This document shows positions 47,561 through 55,858 of a stretch of 64,000 nt of DNA, in pieces (the first letter of the stretch is position 1; each line of letters begins with the position of its first letter). The stretch lies in assembly GCF_030055435.1 (NCBI RefSeq), contig NZ_JASFYG010000001.1:309615-373614 (forward strand), read 5' to 3'. Below the pieces are notes generated by a model. It saw only the letters and a program-made list of their open reading frames with translations. It did no database searches and was not told where the DNA came from. The DNA comes from Methanothermobacter sp. (GTDB taxonomy: Archaea > Methanobacteriota > Methanobacteria > Methanobacteriales > Methanothermobacteraceae). The position numbers and the translations under genes were made by a program.

Positions 47561-47959
47561 ATGGAACTTAAGAAGAAGCGACTCTATGCATTTTTAGTGG
47601 ATTTCCTTGTGGTTACAGGAGTGATGTACCTCTTAACAGTCCTTGTTTATCCATTAGCACTTCTCCTGAACATTTTCTCAATCTATAACTACTGGCTCCT
47701 CCTCCTCGGCATCATAACCATTCTTTATTTCAGTTACCTTGAGTATCATGGAGGAACAGTGGGTAAGAGGATGATGGGCCTTCACGTAATATCAGAGGAG
47801 GATGAACTCAGGTGGCAGCAGCTTGTCATAAGGAACCTTTCAAGGATACTCTGGTTCCCCCTCATTCTGGACGTTATCCTGGGACGCTCCAGGAATCGCC
47901 TGAGATTACTCGACGCCATTGCAGGTACACGGGTTGTCAGTGCAGAGGAAAATGAATAG
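47561..47959 (+). CDS. RDD-family membrane protein
   Basis: A 132-residue protein with two strongly hydrophobic segments (about 9-35, AFLVDFLVVTGVMYLLTVLVYPL, and 42-60, NYWLLLLGIITILYFSYL). It has the RDD-family turn HGGTVGKRMMGLHVI after them, plus a third amphipathic region around RILWFPLILDVILG. Arg8 and Asp14 in the first helix stand for the RDD residues (KRLYAFLVDFL). Function unknown; some family members affect ion transport. GGAGGGGTGTT precedes the ATG, 20 bp after hypE, so it is probably co-transcribed. Confidence 0.82.
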   Translation: MELKKKRLYAFLVDFLVVTGVMYLLTVLVYPLALLLNIFSIYNYWLLLLGIITILYFSYLEYHGGTVGKRMMGLHVISEEDELRWQQLVIRNLSRILWFPLILDVILGRSRNRLRLLDAIAGTRVVSAEENE

Positions 47960-48016
47960 AGACCCCAGTACATGATGATACTGAAGGTACAATCTATTTA
48001 CATGTATCTGTAGAAA

Positions 48017-48637
48017 ATGATGATGGATAAGAATGTGGTCAGAGAGAGGATGTGGAAACTCCTGTATGATAGTGGCGTAAGTAGACGTCCCCACGGCCGT
48101 ATACCTGACTTTCAGGGGTCAGTTGCAGCCGCAGAAAGACTTTCAAGAACCATTGAATGGGAAAGAGCATGTGTTGTATTCTCATCCCCTGATTCTGCCC
48201 AGCGCCCCGTGCGAAAACTGGCCCTTGATGATGGAAAGGACCTTGTAATGCCCACACCAAAGATAAAAGATGGTTACCTTTTAATCCCGGCGGATGTCCC
48301 TGATGCTGATGCTGCATCAACCATAAGGGGAGCCTACAGGTATGGCTCATTCATCAGCAGATTCCCAGAGGTTGATCTTGTTGTTGAGGGATCAGTTGCC
48401 GTTGACCTGGAGGGAAACCGCCTCGGTAAGGGGGGAGGATACGGTGACAGGGAGATATCTGAACTCAGGGGGCAGGGGGCCATAGGAGAAGACACCCCCA
48501 TAGCCACAACGGTACATGAGCTGCAGATCATTGAAAGTGTCCCTGTTGAGAACCACGATGAAAAGATAAACATGATAGTGACACCCATGCGTATTATAAG
48601 GCTCTTTCTCGATGAAAAAATCCCACGAGTCTTCTGA
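48017..48637 (+). CDS. 5-formyltetrahydrofolate cyclo-ligase-like protein
   Basis: A 206-residue member of the 5-FCL/MTHFS family, recognised by the late motif RLGKGGGYGDREI with the phosphate- and substrate-binding glycines. An N-terminal NVVRERMWKLLYDSG and the VDLVVEGSVAVD strand before the motif agree with the fold. Methanogens use tetrahydromethanopterin instead of folate, so the substrate is more likely a pterin or another nucleotide-activated acid (inference). ATG at 48017 is the first of three Met codons, any of which might start translation; no strong ribosome-binding site is seen. Confidence 0.82.
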   Translation: MMMDKNVVRERMWKLLYDSGVSRRPHGRIPDFQGSVAAAERLSRTIEWERACVVFSSPDSAQRPVRKLALDDGKDLVMPTPKIKDGYLLIPADVPDADAASTIRGAYRYGSFISRFPEVDLVVEGSVAVDLEGNRLGKGGGYGDREISELRGQGAIGEDTPIATTVHELQIIESVPVENHDEKINMIVTPMRIIRLFLDEKIPRVF

Positions 48638-48690
48638 ACCAAGATTCTTACAATGAACTAAATCCTGAAAATTCTCACCGAAACCATTAC

Positions 48691-48698
48691 TTTAAATA
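48691..48698 (+). promoter_or_regulatory. TATA-like element of the DEAD-box helicase gene
   Basis: TTAAATAG lies about 140 bp before the helicase ATG, implying a leader of about 115 bases, long for this organism. Helicase genes of this kind often have regulatory leaders, but no defined structure was recognised. Confidence 0.35.
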
Positions 48699-48834
48699 GT
48701 GTGGAGTTCAACATGGATATGTGCTGATTTTTAATTATCATGTGCCTGGCAGGAATTGGGCTATCATGTTTCAAGTCTGCGGCGGCAGCTGATAATTGAA
48801 TAATCGATTTTTAAGAATTGAGGAAAAGATAAAA

Positions 48835-50112
48835 ATGAAAGAATTGAAATTCAGTGAATTTGATATCTCAGGGGAAATTAATAGGGCCCTTGATGATATG
48901 GGATTTGAGGGTACAACCCCAATCCAGGCACTTACATTACCTATTACACTTGATGGTATGGATGTTGTTGGCGAGGCCCAGACCGGAACCGGAAAAACCG
49001 CAGCCTTTGCCATACCACTGCTTGAGAACCTTGAACCAGAGAGGGTCCCCCAGGCACTTGTGATCTGCCCGACCCGTGAACTCTGTCTGCAGGTCACCGA
49101 TGAGATAAGGAGGATAGGTAAGTACCTTAATGTGAGGGTGCTTGCGGTGTATGGTGGCCAGGGTATTGGAGGTCAGATAGCTGAGCTCAGGAGGGGCGTC
49201 CATGTTATCGTCGCAACACCAGGAAGGCTCATAGATCATATTGATAGGGGTACTGTGGACCTTGTAGGCATATCCACGGTCGTGCTTGATGAGGCAGATG
49301 AGATGCTCAACATGGGCTTCATAGAGGACATAGAAAGGATACTATCCCACGTACCTGAAAGGAGACAGACCCTCCTGTTCTCTGCAACCATCTCAAAGCC
49401 GGTACTAAGGATCGCTGAGAGGTATATGAGGAACCCCCAGATCCTCCGTGTTGAGAAAAAACACGGCCCAAGGATAGATGAATTCTATTTCAAAACCAGG
49501 GAGGAGGACAAGGTTGAGCTCCTTGACTGGATACTGACATCTAATGACATAGGAATGGGCCTCATATTCTGCAACACCAAAAGGAGGGTTCAGAGGCTCA
49601 GAAAGCAGCTTGGCCGTATGGGTTACTCTGTGGATGAAATTCATGGGGACCTATCACAGTCAAAGCGTGAACGTGTCATGGAACGCTTCAGGAAGGGAAG
49701 GTTCAACCTTCTCATTGCAACTGATGTTGCTGCACGGGGTATACATGTGCCCGATGTGGAGGTCGTTGTGAACTATGATCTCCCATTCGAGAACGAGTAC
49801 TATGTTCACAGGATAGGGCGTACCGGGCGTGCCGGTTCAAGTGGAAAATCCTTCACACTTGTTGTTGGAAGGGAGGTTCACAAGTTAAGGCGAATCCAGT
49901 CCTTCACAGGTAAAAGGATAAAGAAGAGCAGCATGCCATCCCCACGGGAGATAAGGAGGAGTTACGAGGAGGACCTTGTTGAGGTGCTCCGGAGGAACCT
50001 TAACTCCAAGAGTTACAGTGACTCCAAGCTCCTGGAAAACCTTGTAAGTGAGGGTTACAGTTTCAGGGATATCTCACATGCCCTTTTGGATGTTCTGGAA
50101 TCCTCAAAGTAG
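48835..50112 (+). CDS. DEAD-box ATP-dependent RNA helicase
   Basis: Unwinds RNA duplexes or remodels RNA-protein complexes in the cytosol. The 425-residue protein has all core motifs: Q motif (Phe-x-x-x-x-PIQ, TTPIQA), motif I AQTGTGKT at 48-55, Ia PTRELC, GG in YGGQGIGGQ, motif Ib TPGR, motif II VLDEADEML, motif III FSAT, motif V ATDVAARGIHV and motif VI HRIGRTGR. A C-terminal extension of about 60 residues (REIRRSYEEDLVEVL...) follows. Start ATG 48835 with GAGG; the longer reading from TTG 48796 has no support. Confidence 0.96.
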   Translation: MKELKFSEFDISGEINRALDDMGFEGTTPIQALTLPITLDGMDVVGEAQTGTGKTAAFAIPLLENLEPERVPQALVICPTRELCLQVTDEIRRIGKYLNVRVLAVYGGQGIGGQIAELRRGVHVIVATPGRLIDHIDRGTVDLVGISTVVLDEADEMLNMGFIEDIERILSHVPERRQTLLFSATISKPVLRIAERYMRNPQILRVEKKHGPRIDEFYFKTREEDKVELLDWILTSNDIGMGLIFCNTKRRVQRLRKQLGRMGYSVDEIHGDLSQSKRERVMERFRKGRFNLLIATDVAARGIHVPDVEVVVNYDLPFENEYYVHRIGRTGRAGSSGKSFTLVVGREVHKLRRIQSFTGKRIKKSSMPSPREIRRSYEEDLVEVLRRNLNSKSYSDSKLLENLVSEGYSFRDISHALLDVLESSK

Positions 50113-50298
50113 AAGAGGCTTATTTCTATTTTAGGAATAGAGTATGATCTATTATCCCCCCATATTCTTTAATTTTCTAAATCACAGAGAGCATTTAACC
50201 TTTGATTTCATGGATCTCCTCATCAATGGGAATTCCGCGACCACATCCCCATTTCAGTATTACTTTTAGATTCCTATAAGTGTTCTCGGTAATAAAAG

Positions 50299-50310
50299 AT
50301 TTTATATATT
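50299..50310 (+). promoter_or_regulatory. TATA box of the surface protein-cbiM operon
   Basis: GATTTTATATAT lies about 32-43 bp before the ATG at 50342, predicting a very short leader containing the GGTGGTGAT ribosome-binding site. Confidence 0.55.
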
Positions 50311-50341
50311 GAAGATGTTTTAACTAATCGGTGGTGATATA

Positions 50342-50773
50342 ATGAGAAGGTTCCTTATCATTTTAGCGACGGTTGCGCTGATCGCGGGTCTCTCGCATCA
50401 TGCATGGGCCCACCCCGGCCATGGTTACTACATTGAGGAGCCATCGGATTCAGGTGACAGTAAATCAGGTTCATCCACCACATCAGATTCATCCAGCACT
50501 TCCAATAAGCCTTCAGGTCAGAGCAGCAGCAAAGCAAGCACATCAGGTGGTCATAAAACCAACCATGAAAGTAAATCGGACTCATCAGATTCATCAGAGA
50601 AATCCAGTGCTGAAAGCAGTGCCTGGCCTGCAGAGAACGTTACAGATGAAAGGGAGAATACCACAAAAACAGCAGATGTCAATATGAATAAACCAGATTA
50701 CGGATTCATACCTGCACTTGCAGGAATGTGCCTGGTTTTCGGTTTAACCGCGTTCAGGTTCCCACGAAACTGA
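50342..50773 (+). CDS. Ser-rich secreted/anchored protein with His-rich mature N terminus
   Basis: A 143-residue protein. Residues 1-23 are a signal peptide (RRFLIILATVALIAGLSHHAWA), after which the mature protein would begin HPGHGYY. The middle (about 33-100) is low-complexity Ser/Thr/Lys/Asp, likely glycosylated. A single membrane helix (about 121-138) anchors the C terminus (GFIPALAGMCLVFGLTAF). The histidines at the start could bind Co or Ni. It heads an operon with cbiM (50 bp downstream), so a role in presenting metal to the transporter is plausible but unproven. No family recognised. Confidence 0.7.
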   Translation: MRRFLIILATVALIAGLSHHAWAHPGHGYYIEEPSDSGDSKSGSSTTSDSSSTSNKPSGQSSSKASTSGGHKTNHESKSDSSDSSEKSSAESSAWPAENVTDERENTTKTADVNMNKPDYGFIPALAGMCLVFGLTAFRFPRN

Positions 50774-50822
50774 ATATCCAAAATAAGTGCAATATCTGAT
50801 ACCGCTTAAAGGAGGTTCAACA

Positions 50823-51446
50823 GTGCACATACCCGATGGAATCATGCCACTGTGGCAGTCTGCAGTTTACTGGGCTGTTGCACTCGTGAACATTGGCATT
50901 TTCTTCTACATATTCTCAAAGAAACCCGGAAAGGAAAAAAGGATAGCTGGAACAGGACTTTTTGCAGCCGCAGCGACGGTTGCATCATCCATATCTGTAC
51001 CATCACCCTTCGGTGTCCCGGTGCATTTCTTCCTGATACCCCTCGCCGCCATAATACTCGGCCCCCTCACGGCGGTTATGGTTGCGGTGCTCTGCCTCCT
51101 CGTCCAGTTCTTCATACTTGGAATGGGGGGGATAACCAGTATGGGGGCCAATATACTGACAATGGGTATCGGCCTTGGAATCGGAACCTATGGAGTCTAC
51201 AGGGTTCTAAGTGAACTTGACAGGGGCCTTGCTGTATTCTCAGCCACCTTCCTGGGCATAATGATTGCAACCGCATTCCACATCATGATACTCCTGGCAG
51301 CGGGTATTGCGGGCCCTGAAATGCTCATGTCAACACTCATACCCTTCTACATATTCGTGGGTGTTGTGGAGGGTACTGCAAGCATGTTCATATTCTTATT
51401 CCTTGAGAGGATGAAACCTGAGCTCATTGCAATGGAAAAGGTCTAG
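50823..51446 (+). CDS. cbiM: CbiM-type membrane component of a cobalt/nickel ECF transporter
   Basis: Substrate-binding membrane protein of group I energy-coupling factor transporters. The start is GTG at 50823, giving the defining N terminus Met-His-Ile-Pro-Asp-Gly, in which the amino group, His2 and later histidines hold the metal. AAAGGAGG precedes it. Six to seven membrane helices follow over 207 residues (for example LFAAAATVASSISVPSPFGVPVHFFLIPLAAII read in segments; FLGIMIATAFHIMILLAAGIAG). Energising CbiO/CbiQ genes are not adjacent. The neighbours are a His-rich secreted protein before it and a two-helix protein after it. Confidence 0.88.
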   Translation: MHIPDGIMPLWQSAVYWAVALVNIGIFFYIFSKKPGKEKRIAGTGLFAAAATVASSISVPSPFGVPVHFFLIPLAAIILGPLTAVMVAVLCLLVQFFILGMGGITSMGANILTMGIGLGIGTYGVYRVLSELDRGLAVFSATFLGIMIATAFHIMILLAAGIAGPEMLMSTLIPFYIFVGVVEGTASMFIFLFLERMKPELIAMEKV

Positions 51447-51455
51447 GTGGTTCAT

Positions 51456-51929
51456 GTGAAGAAATTTGTGTTTCTACTAATTTTTCTCCTTATTGGCGGT
51501 GTTTCAGCCCATGGAATGGAGATAACCACAGAGTCATTCATTGTAATAGCCGATAACTCCACAGGAAAACTTGCTCGGTCAGTGGCCGATGAGACAGGGG
51601 TCAACGTCACCGTGTACCGTTTCCAGAGCCCATCGGATGTGGAGCATGAACTGGAACACGCCCTTGGAAACCCCAACAAGAAGATACTGGCAGTTGCCTA
51701 CCAGGACACCGTGAGGGCCTTCCTTGAAAGGCATCCTGAACTTGCAAGCAGGGTGACTTACTGCAGTGCCGATGAGGCATCAATCAGGGAGAAACTACTT
51801 GAACTCAACTCAGTGAATACAGAAAAGATGGGCAGCGGCTTTATGACGCCATTCCTTTCAGGGGCACTGATAGGGGTCATAGTTGGTCTTTTAATAGGGG
51901 CGCTCTGGATGAAAAGGAAAATGGGGTAG
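51456..51929 (+). CDS. Small exported two-helix protein, probable CbiN/NikN-like accessory
   Basis: A 157-residue protein starting at GTG 51456 (AGGTGG upstream). Residues 1-18 are a signal-like helix (VKKFVFLLIFLLIGGVSA) ending at AHGMEIT. A soluble outer domain of about 105 residues follows, then a C-terminal helix (about 132-151, PFLSGALIGVIVGLLIGALWM) with a basic tail. The topology (helix, loop, helix) and position after cbiM resemble CbiN or NikN, though the loop is longer and sequence similarity is not obvious to me. The mature N-terminal His-Gly might bind metal. Confidence 0.65.
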   Translation: MKKFVFLLIFLLIGGVSAHGMEITTESFIVIADNSTGKLARSVADETGVNVTVYRFQSPSDVEHELEHALGNPNKKILAVAYQDTVRAFLERHPELASRVTYCSADEASIREKLLELNSVNTEKMGSGFMTPFLSGALIGVIVGLLIGALWMKRKMG

Positions 51930-51969
51930 AAATTTCTAAATTTCTCATTTCTTCTTATTTTCTGGTAAA

Positions 51970-52665
51970 CTACTCAATACCCCACTTCCTCTTAAATTCA
52001 AGTTTCTCCTCTGCACTCATCCAGTGGCTGCCATCACAGAATGGTTTATTCTCAGATAAACCGCACCGGCAGAGGGTGACCCTGTTTCTGGTCTCATACT
52101 CCCTCCCATCGGCGGATTCTATTTTTATACCTCCCCTCACCCATAGTGGCCCCTCACATTTTTTCTGTTTATCATGGACAACCACTATTGATTTTTCATA
52201 GTCCCTTTCATAGGGTTTCCCTGTCCTCCTGTCCCAGAGAACTAGTCTCCCTGATGGGCAGATCATCGCCTCCTCAATGGCGATCTGTATGCTCTCGGTG
52301 TCACCCTTCCTGAGGAGTTCCCTTATACCCCCCGCCCTTAGGCAGAACCTTGAATGGTCGCACAGTTCAGGTACATCGGTGAGTTCAAAGTCCCCCGCCC
52401 TGAACACAGTCGCCCTTTCAATATAGGGCTTCCTTGATGCTGTTTCGGTACCATCAAAGCCCACCTCGGTGTGTGTTCCATCACAGTAGGGTTTGTTCTT
52501 TGATGCGCCACAGCGACAGAGGAGGTACCTCTCCTTCAGCGGGAACTTTCTTCTCTTAACAAATTCCCTCGTGTGTCCATCCTCATCTGTTACAATTACC
52601 TCCTCATAGAGGGGTACCGACCCCTCCACAAGGTATGGTCCGTCCTTAAGAACCTTTATTCTCAT
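51970..52665 (-). CDS. Double CDGSH iron-sulfur protein
   Basis: A 231-residue protein with two CDGSH [2Fe-2S] sites of the 3-Cys/1-His type. The first is Cys50, Cys52, Cys61, His65 (LCRCGASKNKPYCDGTH). The second is Cys199, Cys201, Cys210, His214 (LCRCGLSENKPFCDGSH). Between them lies a divergent ferredoxin-like domain (about 95-165, with DHSRFC and MICPSGRLVLWD). Such proteins are redox or Fe-S transfer factors; the partner is unknown. The ATG at 52665 is chosen (GGTG at good spacing). A TATA-like TTAATATATTG at about 52731-52741 fits this start. Confidence 0.9.
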   Translation of the reverse strand: MRIKVLKDGPYLVEGSVPLYEEVIVTDEDGHTREFVKRRKFPLKERYLLCRCGASKNKPYCDGTHTEVGFDGTETASRKPYIERATVFRAGDFELTDVPELCDHSRFCLRAGGIRELLRKGDTESIQIAIEEAMICPSGRLVLWDRRTGKPYERDYEKSIVVVHDKQKKCEGPLWVRGGIKIESADGREYETRNRVTLCRCGLSENKPFCDGSHWMSAEEKLEFKRKWGIE

Positions 52666-52890
52666 CTTTAACACCATAACCAGAGCAGGTAGCCCAATAT
52701 CAAGGCCAACTAGAAGATCCCTGTTCCTCAATCAATATATTAATCCTTGAGGGTAAAATATGTAACTTCCCCTCAACAATCGAAAGAGATTGCTTTGACC
52801 GTTCAGGCACAAAGCTGCCATAAGATCCATTGAACTTACGACTCATTTCGCCACCAGATCATCCTTTAACTGTCAAAATACAGGAATAAT

Positions 52891-54253
52891 TTAATAACCG
52901 TTTCTACAGGTTCTTGCAGCAGAAAAACCTATGAAACAGATGATACCAAATAAAAGGAAGCATATCCTTGTGCTTTCCATGAGGAGCTTGTAATGTGCGG
53001 GGGATACTGAAACACTACCCATCAGGAAAGTGAAGACGAGTGTCACTGTACCCATACTGAAGGCCTGGCCGATGAGGCGCATGGAGGTCACGGTGGTAGA
53101 TGCCACCCCAGCATGATCCCTTTTAACTGAACACATAATCTTTGTTGTATTCGGGGATGAGAAAAGTCCCATACCTGTTCCTAGTAGCATGAGTCCCCTT
53201 ATTACTGCTGTTTCCGGTGTATCAGTGTCCAGTGTTGCAAATCCCATGAGTGCCGTGAAGATAAGCACCATACCCGCTGATGTCAGAATATGAGGCCTCA
53301 CCATATCGGCCATCCTCCCTGCAAGGGGGGCAATCAGGGCCATCATGAGGGGTTGAACTATAAGTATAAGTCCACTGGCAGATGGGCTGAGTCCCCTGAC
53401 GTACTGGAGGTGGTAGCTGAGAAGCGGGGAAACCGCAAATTTTGATGTGAATACCACCAGGGCTTCAAGGGATGAAAAGAAAAATCTCCTATTCTTGAAT
53501 AACTCAACATTAAAGAGAGGGTTCCTTACCTGCGTTTCTGTCTTGATGAAGAGAGAAAACGCCAGGAAACTTAGAACAAGGAGTAGAAGCCCCTTCACAC
53601 TTGCAAGTGTTGAGAATCCCTGAATGAAGAGAAGTGATGTGCAGTAGGTGAGTGACCCCTCAAGATCAAACTTTCTGCTTCCACCAGCCATCCACTCCTC
53701 ATCAATTCTAGATAGTGAGATGAGTATAACAAGGATCCCCACTGGAACCATGAATAGGAATATGGACTCCCACCCCATGGTCTCTGCCAGGAAACCTCCC
53801 AGGATGGGACCAGCGAAGAGACCCATATCTATTGTCGCTGTATTCACACCTATGGCCCTGCCACGCTCAGATGCAGGAAACACCATTGATATGAGGGAAA
53901 GCCTTGTTACCAGTACCATGGAGGCCCCTATTCCCTGAAATGCCCTGAACAGGATGATTGAGGTTGCATCATGTGCCATTGCACAGAGAACTGACGCTGT
54001 GATGAATATGATGTTACCTGAAATGAAGAGCCTCTTTATCCCATATATCTCAGATAACCTTCCAAATGGCAATAAAAAGACGTTTGCAGTTAAAAGAAAT
54101 GCTGTTATAACCCAGTATGCTGGGAGGGTCCCATATTAAGGCTCTCACCCAAAGGGGGAGGGCCACATTGATTGATGAACCCATGAATGGCGCAAGGAAT
54201 GATGAGAGGGTCACTGCATATAGTACATAAACCTTCAGATGATCATCTTTCAA
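52891..54253 (-). pseudogene. MFS transporter (EmrB/QacA-like), disrupted by frameshifts
   Basis: Drug/H+ antiporter-type major facilitator protein. Its N terminus (LKVYVLYAVTLSSFLAPFMGSSINVALP) is in one frame. After that the frame fails within about 54120-54165, where a middle stretch GESLNMGPS lies in another frame, and the protein continues in a further frame from AYWVITAFLLTAN. From there 393+ residues read cleanly, with FGRLSEIYG (loop 2-3 motif) and about 12 helices. The intact paralogue at 54365-55741 shows what should be there. At least two frameshifts or a small rearrangement are needed. A start near TTG 54253 behind GAGGGGGG is likely. Confidence 0.85.
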
Positions 54254-54364
54254 ATATTCCCCCCTCACTAAAAATTAGATAAAAAATGGTTTAAATAATT
54301 TTCCAAAAAAATGAAAAAAGTGTAGATTAAATCACTTTTTGTGAAAAGTTTAGGGGTCTGTTCA

Positions 54365-55741
54365 TCAAGCGTCATTTCTGTGGGCTGTTGCAGCAAAAAC
54401 CCCTATGAAACATAGGACCCCGAACACCAGGAAGCATATCCTTGTGCTCTCTAGGAGGAGGTCATAATTTGCAGGGGATATTGGAACCCTCCCTATCAGG
54501 AAGGCGAAGATGAGTGTCACGATACCTATACTGAAGGCCTGGCCGATGAGGCGCATGGAGCTCACGGTGGCAGATGCAATACCATAGTCCCTCCTCTCAA
54601 CGGACCCCATGATTGCGTTGGTGTTGGGGGATGAGAAAAACCCGAAACCAAGGCCGAGGACAAGAAGTGATACCACTATCATAAAGATTGGCGTACCCCT
54701 ATCAAGGATGCTGAGGCTCAGAAGCGCAGCTGCATTTACTGCCATCCCTATACCTGCAAGTATCTGGGGGTTAAACCTGTCAGAGGCCCTCCCTGCTAGG
54801 GGGGCCACGAAGGCCATGACAATGGGCTGCGTGACGAGTATGAGTCCGCTGGAGCCAGGGTCCAGACCCTTGATGTACTGGAGGTGGTAGCTGAGAAGCA
54901 GGGAAACCGCGAAGGTTGCGCTGTAGTTTATTAAAGCTGCGAGACTTGAGAAACTGAATCTGAGATTTCTGAATAGCCTTACATTGAACACAGGGCTCTC
55001 TGATGATAGTTCAATTTTTAGGAATATACTAAATGCCAGAATACTCAGGACTATCATGAGTGCCCCCGCAGCCTCAGGAAGGGCGGAGAATCCATACATT
55101 AAAAGAAACAGAAATATGCAGTAGGAGATTGAACCGGGAACATCGAAACTTTCCCCTGATGCATCAGCCCATTCCCCCTCAACCTTAAGGAGGCACACCG
55201 CGAGAACAATGAGTGTTACCGGGACAGTTACAAGGAATATGCTCTGCCAGCCCAGGAAATGTGTGAGAAAACCCCCGAGAACCGGGCCCATTGAAAGTCC
55301 AATGTACACTGCTGCCGTGTTTATACCTATGGCCTTACCCCTCTCCATTGGCGGAAATACGCGGGTGAGCATTGCAAGGCCTGTGACGAATATCATCGCT
55401 GATCCCACACCCTGAATGGCCCTGAATACTATGAGGGCAAGGGCAGACGGCGAGAACGCCGATAGGATCGCTGAAATAGTGAATATCAGGTTTCCATAGA
55501 TGAAAATCCTCTTCATACCGTATATCTCAGATATCCTCCCCAAGGGTACTGCAAAGATTGCCGCTGCAAGGAGAAATGCCGTTGGAATCCATGTCTGCAG
55601 TATTGCATCTATCCCGAACTGAAGTGCTATAACAGGGAGTGCAACGTTGATGGATGACCCCATGAAGGGTGTTAAAAAGGATGACAGTGTTGCAGCTATG
55701 AGAACATAGACCCGGAGTGACCTGTTGCTGTATTCATTCAA
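54365..55741 (-). CDS. MFS transporter (EmrB/QacA-like, 14-helix type)
   Basis: A 458-residue membrane transporter, probably exporting small toxic compounds with the proton gradient. It begins RVYVLIAATLSSFLTPFMGSSINVALPVIALQFG, the DHA2-family first helix with motif D-like residues, then PLGRISEIYGMKR (motif A-like), and continues through about 12-14 hydrophobic helices to FLVFGVLCFIGVFAA. The ATG at 55741 is used. It is a tandem paralogue of the broken gene directly downstream, with high similarity along the whole length, so a recent gene duplication followed by decay of one copy is likely. Confidence 0.88.
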   Translation of the reverse strand: MNEYSNRSLRVYVLIAATLSSFLTPFMGSSINVALPVIALQFGIDAILQTWIPTAFLLAAAIFAVPLGRISEIYGMKRIFIYGNLIFTISAILSAFSPSALALIVFRAIQGVGSAMIFVTGLAMLTRVFPPMERGKAIGINTAAVYIGLSMGPVLGGFLTHFLGWQSIFLVTVPVTLIVLAVCLLKVEGEWADASGESFDVPGSISYCIFLFLLMYGFSALPEAAGALMIVLSILAFSIFLKIELSSESPVFNVRLFRNLRFSFSSLAALINYSATFAVSLLLSYHLQYIKGLDPGSSGLILVTQPIVMAFVAPLAGRASDRFNPQILAGIGMAVNAAALLSLSILDRGTPIFMIVVSLLVLGLGFGFFSSPNTNAIMGSVERRDYGIASATVSSMRLIGQAFSIGIVTLIFAFLIGRVPISPANYDLLLESTRICFLVFGVLCFIGVFAATAHRNDA

Positions 55742-55858
55742 GTTATTCCCTCCAGAAAAAAATCTGTTATTACTCTATGGGGGGTCATGTTTAAATAGGT
55801 TTCATAAAAGGAAAAATAGAAAAATTTAAAAAATCAGGTGAGTTAAATGTTCTGGTGG

